From: Alcaligenaceae bacterium
GTDB taxonomy: Bacteria > Pseudomonadota > Gammaproteobacteria > Burkholderiales > Burkholderiaceae_B
Reading direction: 5' to 3'
DNA: 10,927 nucleotides
Assembly: GCA_012511095.1 (NCBI GenBank)
Contig: JAAZGT010000040.1
Location: 1-10,927, forward strand
The notes beneath the pieces are model-generated. The model was not told the origin of the DNA and did no database searches. It was given only the letters and a program-made list of their open reading frames with translations. This document shows, one piece after another, positions 1 through 7,356 of this stretch (its first letter is position 1; the number at the start of each line of letters is the position of its first letter). The position numbers and the translations under genes were made by a program.

Positions 1-2
1 AG

Positions 3-1085
3 ATGATGACAACGACTTCCCTAACAACCCCTTCAGTGTCAGCTGATTTGCTATTAAGTGATTTTGATTACGATTTACCCGAGGAATTAATTGCTCAATC
101 CCCTGCCGAACAACGCAATAAGAGCCGTTTGTTGCGGGTTGATGCGCAGGGTCAGTGTCATGATCACCAATTTACTGACTTAATTCAATTTCTAAAACCT
201 AATGATTTATTGATTTTTAATAATACGAAAGTCATTAAGGCGCGCTTATTTGGCCAAAAGGAAACAGGCGGCAAGGTTGAGTTACTGGTTGAGCGTTTAC
301 TTGATGAAAATCGCGCATTAGCACATATCAGAGCTAGCAAATCGCCCAAACTCCATACCAAGCTACTCTTTGCCGAGGATCAATTTAGTGCGGAGGTGAT
401 AGGCCGTGAGGAAGCGTTATTTGAATTAGTGTTTTCTGAGCCTTTATTACCTTTATTGGATCAATATGGTCAAACACCGCTACCGCCGTATATTACACAC
501 ACGCCTGATGCTGAGGATGACAAGCGTTATCAAACCGTCTATGCTAAAACGCCAGGTGCGGTTGCCGCGCCGACGGCTGGTTTACATTTTGATGATGAAT
601 TATTAGCACGCCTTGGTGATATGGGCGTTAATACAGCTTTTGTTACCCTGCATGTTGGGGCTGGGACTTTTCAGCCAGTGCGCACTGAAGAAATCAAAGA
701 CCATATTATGCACGCTGAGTGGTATGAAGTTGAGCCCAGTGTGATTGAGGCTATCAAGTCGACACGCGCTGCAGGTGGTCGAGTCATTGCGGTAGGCACC
801 ACGAGTGTGAGAGCTTTAGAGTCTGCTGCACAATTTGGTGGCACCCTTGAGGGTATGCGTTGCCCTATCGCCCACCAAGGGGATACACGCTTATTTATTA
901 CCCCTGGCTATCAATTTAAAGTCGTAGACGCTTTGATTACCAATTTCCACTTACCCCAATCCACGCTATTAATGTTAGTTTCGGCCTTAATGGGATTGGA
1001 TAATATGAAAAAAACCTATGCCCATGCTATAAAGCAGCAGTATCGCTTCTTTAGCTATGGCGACTCAATGTTTATTGATTTATAA
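3..1085 (+). CDS. queA: S-adenosylmethionine:tRNA ribosyltransferase-isomerase QueA
   Basis: QueA transfers and isomerises the ribosyl part of SAM onto preQ1 at the wobble base (position 34) of GUN-anticodon tRNAs, giving epoxyqueuosine in the cytosol. The 360-residue product carries the family blocks: NNTKVIKARLFG (73-84), LPPYI (160-164), GAVAAPTAGLHF (185-196), LHVGAGTFQPVR (216-227), GTTSVRALES (265-274) and TNFHLPQSTLLMLVSAL near 313-329. The length is close to the roughly 350 residues usual in the family. Similarity to E. coli QueA begins around residue 18 (SDFDYDLPEELIA), so the first 15 or so residues are a Ser/Thr-rich extension. Two in-frame ATGs (3 and 6) sit at the window edge. 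The ribosome binding site lies outside the window, so a start still further upstream cannot be excluded. tgt follows 36 bp downstream, the usual pairing for queuosine synthesis. The family call is certain; only the start is open. Confidence 0.96.
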   Translation: MMTTTSLTTPSVSADLLLSDFDYDLPEELIAQSPAEQRNKSRLLRVDAQGQCHDHQFTDLIQFLKPNDLLIFNNTKVIKARLFGQKETGGKVELLVERLLDENRALAHIRASKSPKLHTKLLFAEDQFSAEVIGREEALFELVFSEPLLPLLDQYGQTPLPPYITHTPDAEDDKRYQTVYAKTPGAVAAPTAGLHFDDELLARLGDMGVNTAFVTLHVGAGTFQPVRTEEIKDHIMHAEWYEVEPSVIEAIKSTRAAGGRVIAVGTTSVRALESAAQFGGTLEGMRCPIAHQGDTRLFITPGYQFKVVDALITNFHLPQSTLLMLVSALMGLDNMKKTYAHAIKQQYRFFSYGDSMFIDL

Positions 1086-1121
1086 AAATTTACTGAAAAA
1101 TAAGTTTAAACCTAAAATAAA

Positions 1122-2261
1122 ATGTCAGCTTTAGAATTTACTCTACTTAACACCCAAGGCAAGGCCCGTCGCGCCAGCATTAAGCTAAATCATGGCACAG
1201 TGCAAACTCCAATGTTTATGCCGGTGGGCACCTATGGCTCGGTTAAAGCCATGCTGCCTCATGAATTGCATGAGATTGGCTCCCAAGTCGTTTTAGGTAA
1301 TACCTTTCACCTATGGCTGCGCCCAGGTACTGAAATTATTAAGAAATTCGGTGGTCTACATGATTTTATGCAATGGCATAAACCCATTCTTACCGACTCT
1401 GGTGGCTTCCAAGTATTTAGTTTAAGCAATTTACGCAGTAAATTAACCGAAGAAGGAGTGAACTTTTTCTCTCCACTTAATGGTGAAAGGCTTTTTCTTA
1501 GCCCTGAAGAATCCATGCGTATTCAAACCGACCTTAACTCGGATATCGCTATGGTGCTCGATGAATGTACGCCCTATTTAATTGATGGTCGCCCCGCTAC
1601 ACACGAGGAAGCAGCGCGCTCTATGCGTTTATCATTACGCTGGGCTAAACGTTCCAAAATCGCTTTTAATGAGTTTCAAAACCCCAATGCCCTATTTGGT
1701 ATTGTTCAAGGCGGTATGTTTGAGGATTTACGCAAAGAATCGCTTGAAGGATTAGTAGATATTGGTTTCCACGGTTATGCCATTGGCGGCCTATCGGTGG
1801 GTGAACCTAAAGAGGATATGCAACGTATCGTTAGTGAGATTGCTCATAAACTGCCAGAAAATGCGCCCCGTTACTTAATGGGTGTAGGCACTCCTGAAGA
1901 TTTAGTTTATGCGGTGTCACAAGGAGTGGATATGTTCGACTGCGTGATGCCGACTCGTAACGCCCGTAACGGTTGGTTATTTACCCGCTTCGGTGATATT
2001 AAAATACGCAATGCGCGCTACAAAGATGACACTAAACCACTAGACCCGAGCTGTGATTGTCATACCTGTCAACACTTCTCTCGTGCGTATTTGCACCATT
2101 TACATAGAGCCAATGAAATTACTGGCGCGCGTTTAAACACACTGCACAATTTGCATTACTACCTCAACCTAATGAAAGAAATGCGCGACGCCATTGAAGA
2201 GAACCGATTTGAACAATGGCAAGAGCAATTCCATAAAGATCGCGCAAAAGGTATTGAATAA
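1122..2261 (+). CDS. tgt: tRNA-guanine transglycosylase (queuine tRNA-ribosyltransferase)
   Basis: Tgt exchanges guanine-34 of tRNA(Asp, Asn, His, Tyr) for the queuosine precursor preQ1, the step before QueA. The protein has 379 residues, the normal bacterial size. Visible signatures are PVGTYGSVKAM (34-44), the substrate-pocket block TDSGGFQVFSL (91-101) with Asp92, DECTPY with Asp147, GIVQGG (193-198), GGLSVGE (222-228), and MFDCVMPTRNARNG (271-284) with the catalytic nucleophile Asp273. The zinc site is Cys311, Cys313, Cys316 (CDCHTC) plus His342. All key residues are present, so the enzyme should be active. The 36-bp gap after queA is A-rich and has no good Shine-Dalgarno ahead of the ATG, so translation may depend on coupling or on an unstructured leader. 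Co-transcription with queA is inferred from the spacing. Confidence 0.97.
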   Translation: MSALEFTLLNTQGKARRASIKLNHGTVQTPMFMPVGTYGSVKAMLPHELHEIGSQVVLGNTFHLWLRPGTEIIKKFGGLHDFMQWHKPILTDSGGFQVFSLSNLRSKLTEEGVNFFSPLNGERLFLSPEESMRIQTDLNSDIAMVLDECTPYLIDGRPATHEEAARSMRLSLRWAKRSKIAFNEFQNPNALFGIVQGGMFEDLRKESLEGLVDIGFHGYAIGGLSVGEPKEDMQRIVSEIAHKLPENAPRYLMGVGTPEDLVYAVSQGVDMFDCVMPTRNARNGWLFTRFGDIKIRNARYKDDTKPLDPSCDCHTCQHFSRAYLHHLHRANEITGARLNTLHNLHYYLNLMKEMRDAIEENRFEQWQEQFHKDRAKGIE

Positions 2262-2274
2262 ACTTAGAACACGC

Positions 2275-2321
2275 TACAATAATCGGTTAATATTTTACAG
2301 TTACTTTATTTTTAATAACAT
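2275..2321 (+). promoter_or_regulatory. Possible promoter for yajC-secD-secF
   Basis: The 107-bp spacer between tgt and yajC is AT-rich and holds a TTTACA box at 2294-2299, then a 16-bp gap and a TAACAT box at 2316-2321. These give 5/6 and 4/6 matches to the sigma-70 consensus. A second -10-like TACAAT lies at 2275-2280, but its best upstream box overlaps the end of tgt with only a 15-bp gap. These are consensus matches by eye in AT-rich DNA, so the call is weak. The yajC block could also be read from upstream. Confidence 0.3.
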
Positions 2322-2330
2322 TTAAGAAAA

Positions 2331-2352
2331 TCTCAATTAATCCAAATTGAGA
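2331..2352 (+). repeat. Inverted repeat in the yajC leader
   Basis: TCTCAATT (2331-2338) and AATTGAGA (2345-2352) are perfect 8-bp complements around a 6-base loop. The hairpin ends 6 bases before the yajC Shine-Dalgarno (GGAG, 2359-2362). There is no T-run after it on the + strand, so it does not look like a terminator for tgt. On the opposite strand TTTTCTT follows the stem, but there is no - strand gene to terminate. The stem is AT-rich and weak. Confidence 0.5.
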
Positions 2353-2368
2353 AATCCTGGAGATTTAT

Positions 2369-2707
2369 ATGAACTTCGTTGATTTACTAAACGTGTCTTT
2401 GGCACAGCAAGAAGGCGCCGGTATCATGGGCTTCTTACCAATCATTTTAATGTTTGTGGTGCTTTACTTCTTAATGATTCGCCCACAAATGAAACGTCAA
2501 AAAGAGCATAAAAACATGGTAGATAACCTGACTGTAGGCAACGAAGTGGTTACTGCTGGTGGTTTAGTTGGTCGTATTAACCGTATCACTGACTCTGGTT
2601 ACATCGCTCTAGAGGTTGCTGACCTAGCATCTAAACCAGTTGAAATCATGGTACAACGTCAAGCAGTTACAGCTGTTCTACCTAAAGACACCCTCAGAAC
2701 TCTGTAA
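2369..2707 (+). CDS. yajC: Sec translocon accessory subunit YajC
   Basis: YajC is a small inner-membrane protein that joins SecD and SecF in the accessory complex of SecYEG. The 112-residue product has a short N-terminal stretch, one transmembrane helix at about residues 20-37 (GFLPIILMFVVLYFLMIRPQ), the family-typical IRPQMKRQKEH just after it, and a small cytoplasmic domain with the conserved VGNEVVTAGGLVGRI. The ATG at 2369 has the best ribosome binding site among these first genes, TGGAGA with GGAG at 2359-2362 and a 6-base gap. This suggests a strong independent start for the yajC-secD-secF block. The length is normal for the family (about 110 residues). A strong hairpin separates it from secD. 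Confidence 0.95.
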   Translation: MNFVDLLNVSLAQQEGAGIMGFLPIILMFVVLYFLMIRPQMKRQKEHKNMVDNLTVGNEVVTAGGLVGRINRITDSGYIALEVADLASKPVEIMVQRQAVTAVLPKDTLRTL

Positions 2708-2721
2708 TTCCCAATGCATTT

Positions 2722-2753
2722 CAGCCACTAGGCTTCTTAAAGCGTAGTGGCTG
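2722..2753 (+). repeat. Strong hairpin between yajC and secD
   Basis: CAGCCACTA (2722-2730) pairs perfectly with TAGTGGCTG (2745-2753). Inside it, after one G/G mismatch, GCTT (2732-2735) pairs with AAGC (2740-2743) around the loop CTTA. This gives 13 pairs in all. The stem starts 14 bases after the yajC stop and ends 32 bases before the secD ATG. Only CATTTC follows, so a standard T-tract terminator is not seen. It may be a partial terminator, an RNA-stability element or a processing site that sets the ratio of YajC to SecD; this role is inference. Confidence 0.7.
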
Positions 2754-2785
2754 CATTTCACACCAAAACTCTAAAGACATTCGGC

Positions 2786-4696
2786 ATGAATCGTTACCCT
2801 TTATGGAAATACCTCATTGTCCTGGTGGCACTATTACTAGGCTTACTCTATACCTTACCTAACTTTTTTGGAGAGTCTCCAGCAGTTCAGGTAACTAGTA
2901 CTAATGTAACTCGCAAGGTCGATGAAAACACCTTAAGACAGATAGAAAACCTCCTCCAACAAGAGCAGGTTCCATACACTGGCGCTTATTACTCAATTAA
3001 TAACTCGATTGGTAATGTCCGTATACGCTTTGCGACACCTGACATTCAACTAAAAGCTAAAGACTTAATTGAAAAGGCATTAATTCGCAATCCCGAAGAG
3101 CCTGAGTATACGGTTGCCCTTAACCTACTATCAGATTCACCCGACTGGTTAACCGCCCTTAATGCACGTCCTATGTTCTTAGGCTTAGACCTACGTGGTG
3201 GTGTGCATTTCCTACTCCAGGTTGATATGGACGGTGCTTTAGAGTCTCGTTATGACGCCCTGAGCAACGATGTGCGTAATAACTTGCGACTACGTGGTCT
3301 AGACTCATTACAAGTTAGTCGTGAAGGCTCATCGATTCAGGCGCTATTTTCTAGCGCTGAGACTCGCGATCAAGCGCTAGGTCAATTACGTGGCATGATG
3401 CCTGAATTAAGTTTTAACGCCCAAGATCGTGGTACTCAATACTTATTAATTGGTCAAATTAATGAAACTGAGATTATCCGTATTCAAGAAACTGCGTTAA
3501 GACAAAACATTATCACCCTACATAACCGTATTAACGAATTAGGGGTAGCTGAGCCAGTCATTCAGCAACAAGGTAATGATCGTATTGTGGTGCAGTTACC
3601 TGGTATTCAAGACGTAGCACGCGCTAAGGAGATCCTAGGTCGTACAGCTACTCTTCAACTACGTATGGTTGAAGACTCACCTGCCGCCATGGCAGCAATT
3701 GCTGCTGGTACTGTACCTTTTGGTATGGAGGCATTTAAAGATACCGATGGCCAGACACTTTTATTGCGCCGTCAGGTACTTTTAACGGGTGAAAACTTAC
3801 AAGATGCAACCGCTGGTCGCAACCCACAAACTCAACAACCGACGGTTAACCTACGACTAGACGATAACGGTGCTCGTATTTTCCGTGATACGACGCGTAA
3901 CAACGTTGGTAAGCGTATCGCCATTGTTTTATTTGAGAACAACCGTGGTCAAGTCGTAACTGCTCCTGTGATTCGCTCCGAAATCCCTAATGGTCAGGTT
4001 GAGATTTCTGGCTCCATGAGCTTAACTGAGGCTGCAGATACAGCACTTTTACTACGTGCTGGTTCATTAGCTGCTCCTATGTCTATCATTGAAGAGCGCA
4101 CTATTGGCCCTAGCTTAGGTGCTGAAAATATTGAAAAAGGCTTCCAATCAACACTTTGGGGTTTTGTTGCAATCGCCATCTTTATGGTGCTTTACTACCA
4201 TTTATTTGGTGTTTTCTCGACCTTAGGTCTAGTATTTAACGTTGTTTTATTACTTGCCCTATTATCGGTTTTACAAGCCACCCTCACCTTACCAGGGATT
4301 GCTGCGATTGCTTTAACTCTCGGTATGGCCATTGACGCCAACGTACTAATTAATGAGCGTATTCGTGAGGAATTACGCGAAGGCGCCACGCCACAACAAG
4401 CAATTAATATCGGTTTCGATAGAGCTTGGGGCACAATTTTTGACTCAAACTTGACCTCATTAATTGTAGGTATTGCCTTATTAGCCTTTAGTGGACCAGG
4501 TCCCATCCGAGGCTTTGCGATTGTGCATTGTTTAGGTATTTTGACCTCAATGTTCTCTTCCGTAGTTGGGGTTCGCGCCTTAGTAAATACTTGGTACGGT
4601 GGTCGCAGAGGCTTAAAACGACTGGCTATTGGTACTGTTTGGCGCCCTGATGGCAATGACACCACCAAATCAAAAAACAAAGCCAAACAAAGTTAA
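2786..4696 (+). CDS. secD: Protein translocase subunit SecD
   Basis: SecD with SecF uses the proton motive force to pull preproteins through SecYEG on the periplasmic side. The frame is open from a GTG at 2747, but that codon lies inside the yajC-secD hairpin. The ATG at 2786 gives MNRYPLWKYL, matching the start of E. coli SecD (MLNRYPLWKY), so a 636-residue protein is preferred. Features in that numbering: TM1 at about 9-27; the FLGLDLRGGVHFLLQV motif at 131-146; a large periplasmic P1 region to about 440; IEERTIGPSLG at 435-445; then five TM helices from about 454 to 600, including GMAIDANVLINERIREEL with Asp517, the counterpart of E. coli Asp519 needed for proton coupling. The C-terminal tail is rich in Lys, Asn and Thr. 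The length is slightly above E. coli SecD (615). secF follows after 30 bp. No clear Shine-Dalgarno precedes 2786. Confidence 0.96.
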   Translation: MNRYPLWKYLIVLVALLLGLLYTLPNFFGESPAVQVTSTNVTRKVDENTLRQIENLLQQEQVPYTGAYYSINNSIGNVRIRFATPDIQLKAKDLIEKALIRNPEEPEYTVALNLLSDSPDWLTALNARPMFLGLDLRGGVHFLLQVDMDGALESRYDALSNDVRNNLRLRGLDSLQVSREGSSIQALFSSAETRDQALGQLRGMMPELSFNAQDRGTQYLLIGQINETEIIRIQETALRQNIITLHNRINELGVAEPVIQQQGNDRIVVQLPGIQDVARAKEILGRTATLQLRMVEDSPAAMAAIAAGTVPFGMEAFKDTDGQTLLLRRQVLLTGENLQDATAGRNPQTQQPTVNLRLDDNGARIFRDTTRNNVGKRIAIVLFENNRGQVVTAPVIRSEIPNGQVEISGSMSLTEAADTALLLRAGSLAAPMSIIEERTIGPSLGAENIEKGFQSTLWGFVAIAIFMVLYYHLFGVFSTLGLVFNVVLLLALLSVLQATLTLPGIAAIALTLGMAIDANVLINERIREELREGATPQQAINIGFDRAWGTIFDSNLTSLIVGIALLAFSGPGPIRGFAIVHCLGILTSMFSSVVGVRALVNTWYGGRRGLKRLAIGTVWRPDGNDTTKSKNKAKQS

Positions 4697-4726
4697 TTTA
4701 GGACACACTAAAAAGGTTTATTAATT

Positions 4727-5683
4727 ATGGAATTCTTTCGTATCCGTCGAACAATCCCATTCATGAACTATTCATTAGTTCTGAATTTGATTAGTTTAGT
4801 GATGTTCGTATTGGCTGTGTTTTTTATTGCGACTCGCGGCTTTAACCTATCGATTGAGTTTACTGGCGGTACCATTATGGAGGTTGCTTATGAGCAACCT
4901 GCTAACCTCGAAGAGGTACGCAACCGCATCGCTAGCTTAGATTACCGTGACTACCAAGTACAAAACTTTGGTACCTCACGCGATGTGATGATTCGCCTTC
5001 CTGTGATAGAGGGAATCAACACTGCAGAGCAAAGCCAAGCGATTATGAGTGCCTTACAACAGCCTGACAATCCAGTAGAAATGCGTCGTGTTGAATTCGT
5101 TGGCCCACAAATTGGTGACGAACTTTATGCCAACGGTTTAAAAGCATTTTTCTTTGTCGTCATTGGAATCACGCTTTACCTCGCTTTCCGTTTCGAATGG
5201 AAATTTGCGGTGGCAGGTATTTTTGCTAACCTGCATGACGTTGTGATTATTCTGGGCTTCTTTGCTTTCTTCCAGTGGGAGTTCTCACTACCCGTATTAG
5301 CTGGGGTGCTGGCAGTGCTTGGTTACTCAGTTAACGAATCGGTAGTTATTATGGACCGTATTCGTGAAAACTTCCGTAAGCAACGCAAATCCAGTGTACG
5401 TGAGGTAATTAACAGCTCAATCACGCAAACCATTTCTAGAACTATTATTACTCACGGTTCTACGCAAATGATGGTGTTATCCATGTTATTCTTTGGTGGC
5501 CCAAGCTTACATTACTTTGCTTTAGCCCTGACCATTGGTATTTGGTTTGGTATTTACTCTTCAATGATCGTGGCTTCTTCTATTGCTATGTGGTTAGGAA
5601 TTAAGCGTGAAGATATGATCAAAGCCCCTAAAGCTGAGGCAGAAACTGAGGAAATAACAACAGAATGGACCATAGGTGGTTAA
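4727..5683 (+). CDS. secF: Protein translocase subunit SecF
   Basis: SecF is the membrane partner of SecD in proton-driven protein export. The 318-residue product has TM1 at about 15-36, the FNLSIEFTGGTIMEV motif at 39-53, a short periplasmic domain with VEFVGPQIGDEL (122-133), and five further TM helices between about 138 and 290. The intramembrane segment VLGYSVNESVVIMDRIREN (197-215) places Glu204 where E. coli SecF has Asp213, while the partner Arg238 (E. coli Arg247) is kept with the same spacing of 34. The C-terminal tail is acidic (EAETEEITTE). The ATG at 4727 is preceded by AAGG (4713-4716) at a rather long spacing of 10 bases. A clear terminator lies 84 bp after the stop, so secF is probably the last gene of its transcript. 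Confidence 0.97.
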   Translation: MEFFRIRRTIPFMNYSLVLNLISLVMFVLAVFFIATRGFNLSIEFTGGTIMEVAYEQPANLEEVRNRIASLDYRDYQVQNFGTSRDVMIRLPVIEGINTAEQSQAIMSALQQPDNPVEMRRVEFVGPQIGDELYANGLKAFFFVVIGITLYLAFRFEWKFAVAGIFANLHDVVIILGFFAFFQWEFSLPVLAGVLAVLGYSVNESVVIMDRIRENFRKQRKSSVREVINSSITQTISRTIITHGSTQMMVLSMLFFGGPSLHYFALALTIGIWFGIYSSMIVASSIAMWLGIKREDMIKAPKAEAETEEITTEWTIGG

Positions 5684-5716
5684 TAAAACTCAAATAAAAG
5701 CGTAATTTAATCATCT

Positions 5717-5755
5717 ATATTTAGCAAAACGCTTAAATATTTAGTAAAATCTTTA
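5717..5755 (+). repeat. Imperfect tandem repeat in the secF-miaB spacer
   Basis: Two 19-base AT-rich copies, 5717-5735 and 5737-5755, share 15 of 19 bases with a 20-base period; each begins ATATTTAG and ends TTA. Mismatches are at copy positions 9, 14, 15 and 16. They overlap a possible promoter. A repeated factor-binding site is conceivable, but in AT-rich DNA the match could be chance. Confidence 0.4.
5721..5750 (+). promoter_or_regulatory. Candidate upstream promoter for miaB
   Basis: TTAGCA (5721-5726) and TAAAAT (5745-5750) are separated by 18 bp, giving 4/6 and 5/6 matches to the sigma-70 boxes. If used, transcription would begin near 5757 and would pass straight into the terminator hairpin at 5767-5801, which would then sit in the miaB leader. 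Weak evidence, by eye only. Confidence 0.25.
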
Positions 5756-5766
5756 GTTATCTCTAA

Positions 5767-5801
5767 TAAAAACTCACTGGTATTATGCTAGTGAGTTTTT
5801 A
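5767..5801 (+). terminator. Rho-independent terminator after secF
   Basis: TAAAAACTCACT (5767-5778) and AGTGAGTTTTTA (5790-5801) form a perfect 12-bp stem, which can be extended inward by a G/T and a G/C pair around a short loop. The A-run before and the T-run after make it a symmetrical, potentially bidirectional terminator. The T-run is short and part of the stem, so termination may be incomplete. It separates the yajC-secD-secF block from the miaB block. Confidence 0.75.
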
Positions 5802-5810
5802 CATTTACAC

Positions 5811-5838
5811 TTTACACATTTTACCCCCGGGATCTAAA
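5811..5838 (+). promoter_or_regulatory. Candidate downstream promoter for miaB
   Basis: TTTACA (5811-5816, 5/6 to the -35 box) and TCTAAA (5833-5838, 4/6 to the -10 box) are 16 bp apart and lie just after the terminator. They would give a very short leader before the ATG at 5857. This placement fits a miaB-phoH-ybeY-corC-lnt transcript separate from secF, but the boxes are modest. Confidence 0.3.
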
Positions 5839-5856
5839 CCCGTTTCGGTGACTATA

Positions 5857-7356
5857 ATGCAAGAAACTACACTCAAAAGAGGCGCAACTGGCGCTACATC
5901 ACAAGCTAAAACACTTGAAGAGGCTGCAAGCGCAGCTAGAGCAGCAATGGCTGCTGAAGCAAAACTAAGCGATGAAGCGCTTGATAAACTAGCCAAACTA
6001 CGCCAAAGCGATGGTCCAAAAAAACTCTACATTAAGACCTTTGGCTGTCAAATGAACGAGTACGACTCTGACAAAATGATTGATGTACTCCACGCCAAAG
6101 AGGGCATGGAGCTCACACAAAACCCCGAAGAGGCTGATGTTATTTTATTTAACACCTGCTCTATTCGTGAAAAAGCACAAGAGAAAGTATTTTCCGACCT
6201 GGGTCGTGCACGCATTCTAAAAGAGCGCAACCCTGATTTATTAATTGGCGTGGGCGGCTGTGTAGCGAGCCAAGAAGGCGCTACGATTATTCGCCGTGCA
6301 CCTTTTGTAGACGTTGTGTTTGGTCCTCAAACCTTACATCGTTTACCTGATTTAATCGAAATGCGCAAAAACACGGGTAAGTCACAAGTAGATATTAGCT
6401 TCCCAGAAATTGAGAAGTTTGACGCTCTACCGCCTGCGCGTGTTGATGGCCCATCAGCTTTCGTATCGATTATGGAAGGCTGTAGTAAGTATTGTAGTTA
6501 CTGCGTGGTACCTTATACACGCGGTGAAGAAATTTCACGTCCATTCGAAGACGTTTTAGTTGAGATTGCCGACTTAGCTGACCAGGGCGTTAAAGAGGTT
6601 AATCTTTTAGGTCAAAACGTTAACGCCTATCGTGGCCCATTAGGTGAAAGCGGTGAGTTAGCTGACTTTGCCATGCTGCTAGAGTATGTGCATGAGATTC
6701 CTGGTATTGAGCGTATTCGCTACACCACCTCTCACCCTAAGGAAATGACCACTCGCCTAATCGAGGCTCATGGCAAATTACCAAAGCTAGTGCCATTCTT
6801 ACACCTGCCAATTCAAACTGGCTCAGACCGTGTATTGGCAGCTATGAAGCGTGGTTACACTACCTTAGAGTTTAAATCAATTGCGCGTCGTTTATATAAA
6901 GCACGTCCAGGCTTAACGCTATCGTCTGATTTTATTGTGGGCTTCCCTGGTGAAACCGATGAGGATTTTGAAAACACGATGAAGTTAATCGAAGAGCTTA
7001 ACTTCGACACCTCATTCTCATTTATTTATTCGCGTCGCCCAGGTACGCCAGCCGCTGATTTGCATGATGACACACCTTATAAGGTTAAGTTACGTCGTCT
7101 ACAACGTTTGCAAGCGCAAATTAATAAGCAAGCCAGAGCCATTAGTGAGTCCATGCTAGGAACTGTACAAAAAGTCCTAGTTGATGGTCGCTCACGTCGC
7201 GATGAAAATGAATTAACCGGTCGCACCGAAAATAACCGCATTGTTAACTTTGTTGGTTCAGACCGTTTAATGGGTCAATTAGTTGATATTCGCATTACTG
7301 AGGTTTTCACCAACTCTCTAAGAGGTGAGGTGGTAACCACGGAGACTGTAGCTTAA
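5857..7356 (+). CDS. miaB: tRNA-2-methylthio-N6-dimethylallyladenosine synthase MiaB
   Basis: MiaB is a radical-SAM methylthiotransferase that converts i6A-37 to ms2i6A-37 in tRNAs reading UNN codons. The frame is open from an ATG at 5785, but that codon is in the loop of the secF terminator. The ATG at 5857, with a weak GGTGA (5847-5851) ahead, is preferred and gives 499 residues. Domains in that numbering: an Ala-rich extension (1-52); the UPF0004 domain with the auxiliary iron-sulfur cysteines Cys64 (TFGCQMN), Cys101 (NTCSIR) and Cys135 (GGCVAS); the radical-SAM core with Cys209, Cys213 and Cys216 (CSKYCSYCVVPYTRG); and a C-terminal TRAM domain (about 430-495). SFSFIYSRRPGTPAA is typical of MiaB rather than RimO. 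Family length is about 440-475, so a start at Met31 (ATG at 5947, preceded by AGAG) is a serious alternative. The stop overlaps the phoH start. Confidence 0.95.
   Translation: MQETTLKRGATGATSQAKTLEEAASAARAAMAAEAKLSDEALDKLAKLRQSDGPKKLYIKTFGCQMNEYDSDKMIDVLHAKEGMELTQNPEEADVILFNTCSIREKAQEKVFSDLGRARILKERNPDLLIGVGGCVASQEGATIIRRAPFVDVVFGPQTLHRLPDLIEMRKNTGKSQVDISFPEIEKFDALPPARVDGPSAFVSIMEGCSKYCSYCVVPYTRGEEISRPFEDVLVEIADLADQGVKEVNLLGQNVNAYRGPLGESGELADFAMLLEYVHEIPGIERIRYTTSHPKEMTTRLIEAHGKLPKLVPFLHLPIQTGSDRVLAAMKRGYTTLEFKSIARRLYKARPGLTLSSDFIVGFPGETDEDFENTMKLIEELNFDTSFSFIYSRRPGTPAADLHDDTPYKVKLRRLQRLQAQINKQARAISESMLGTVQKVLVDGRSRRDENELTGRTENNRIVNFVGSDRLMGQLVDIRITEVFTNSLRGEVVTTETVA

Noticed and set aside
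2747..2785. GTG at 2747 as the secD start
   Set aside because: The codon is inside the yajC-secD hairpin, and the 13 residues it would add match nothing in SecD, whereas the ATG at 2786 aligns with the E. coli start.
4195..4686. 163-codon open frame on the - strand inside secD
   Set aside because: It lies wholly within the conserved membrane part of secD, shows no recognisable domain or ribosome binding site, and is a shadow of the real gene.
5828..5842. Short hairpin CGGG/CCCG with a 7-base loop just before miaB
   Set aside because: Only 4 pairs, and it competes with the CCCGGG palindrome and a CCG/CGG pairing nearby; too short to support a regulatory call.
5853..5858. Perfect TATAAT box overlapping the miaB ATG
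   Set aside because: No -35 box stands at 16-18 bp upstream, and use of this box would start transcription inside the gene. It is taken as chance.
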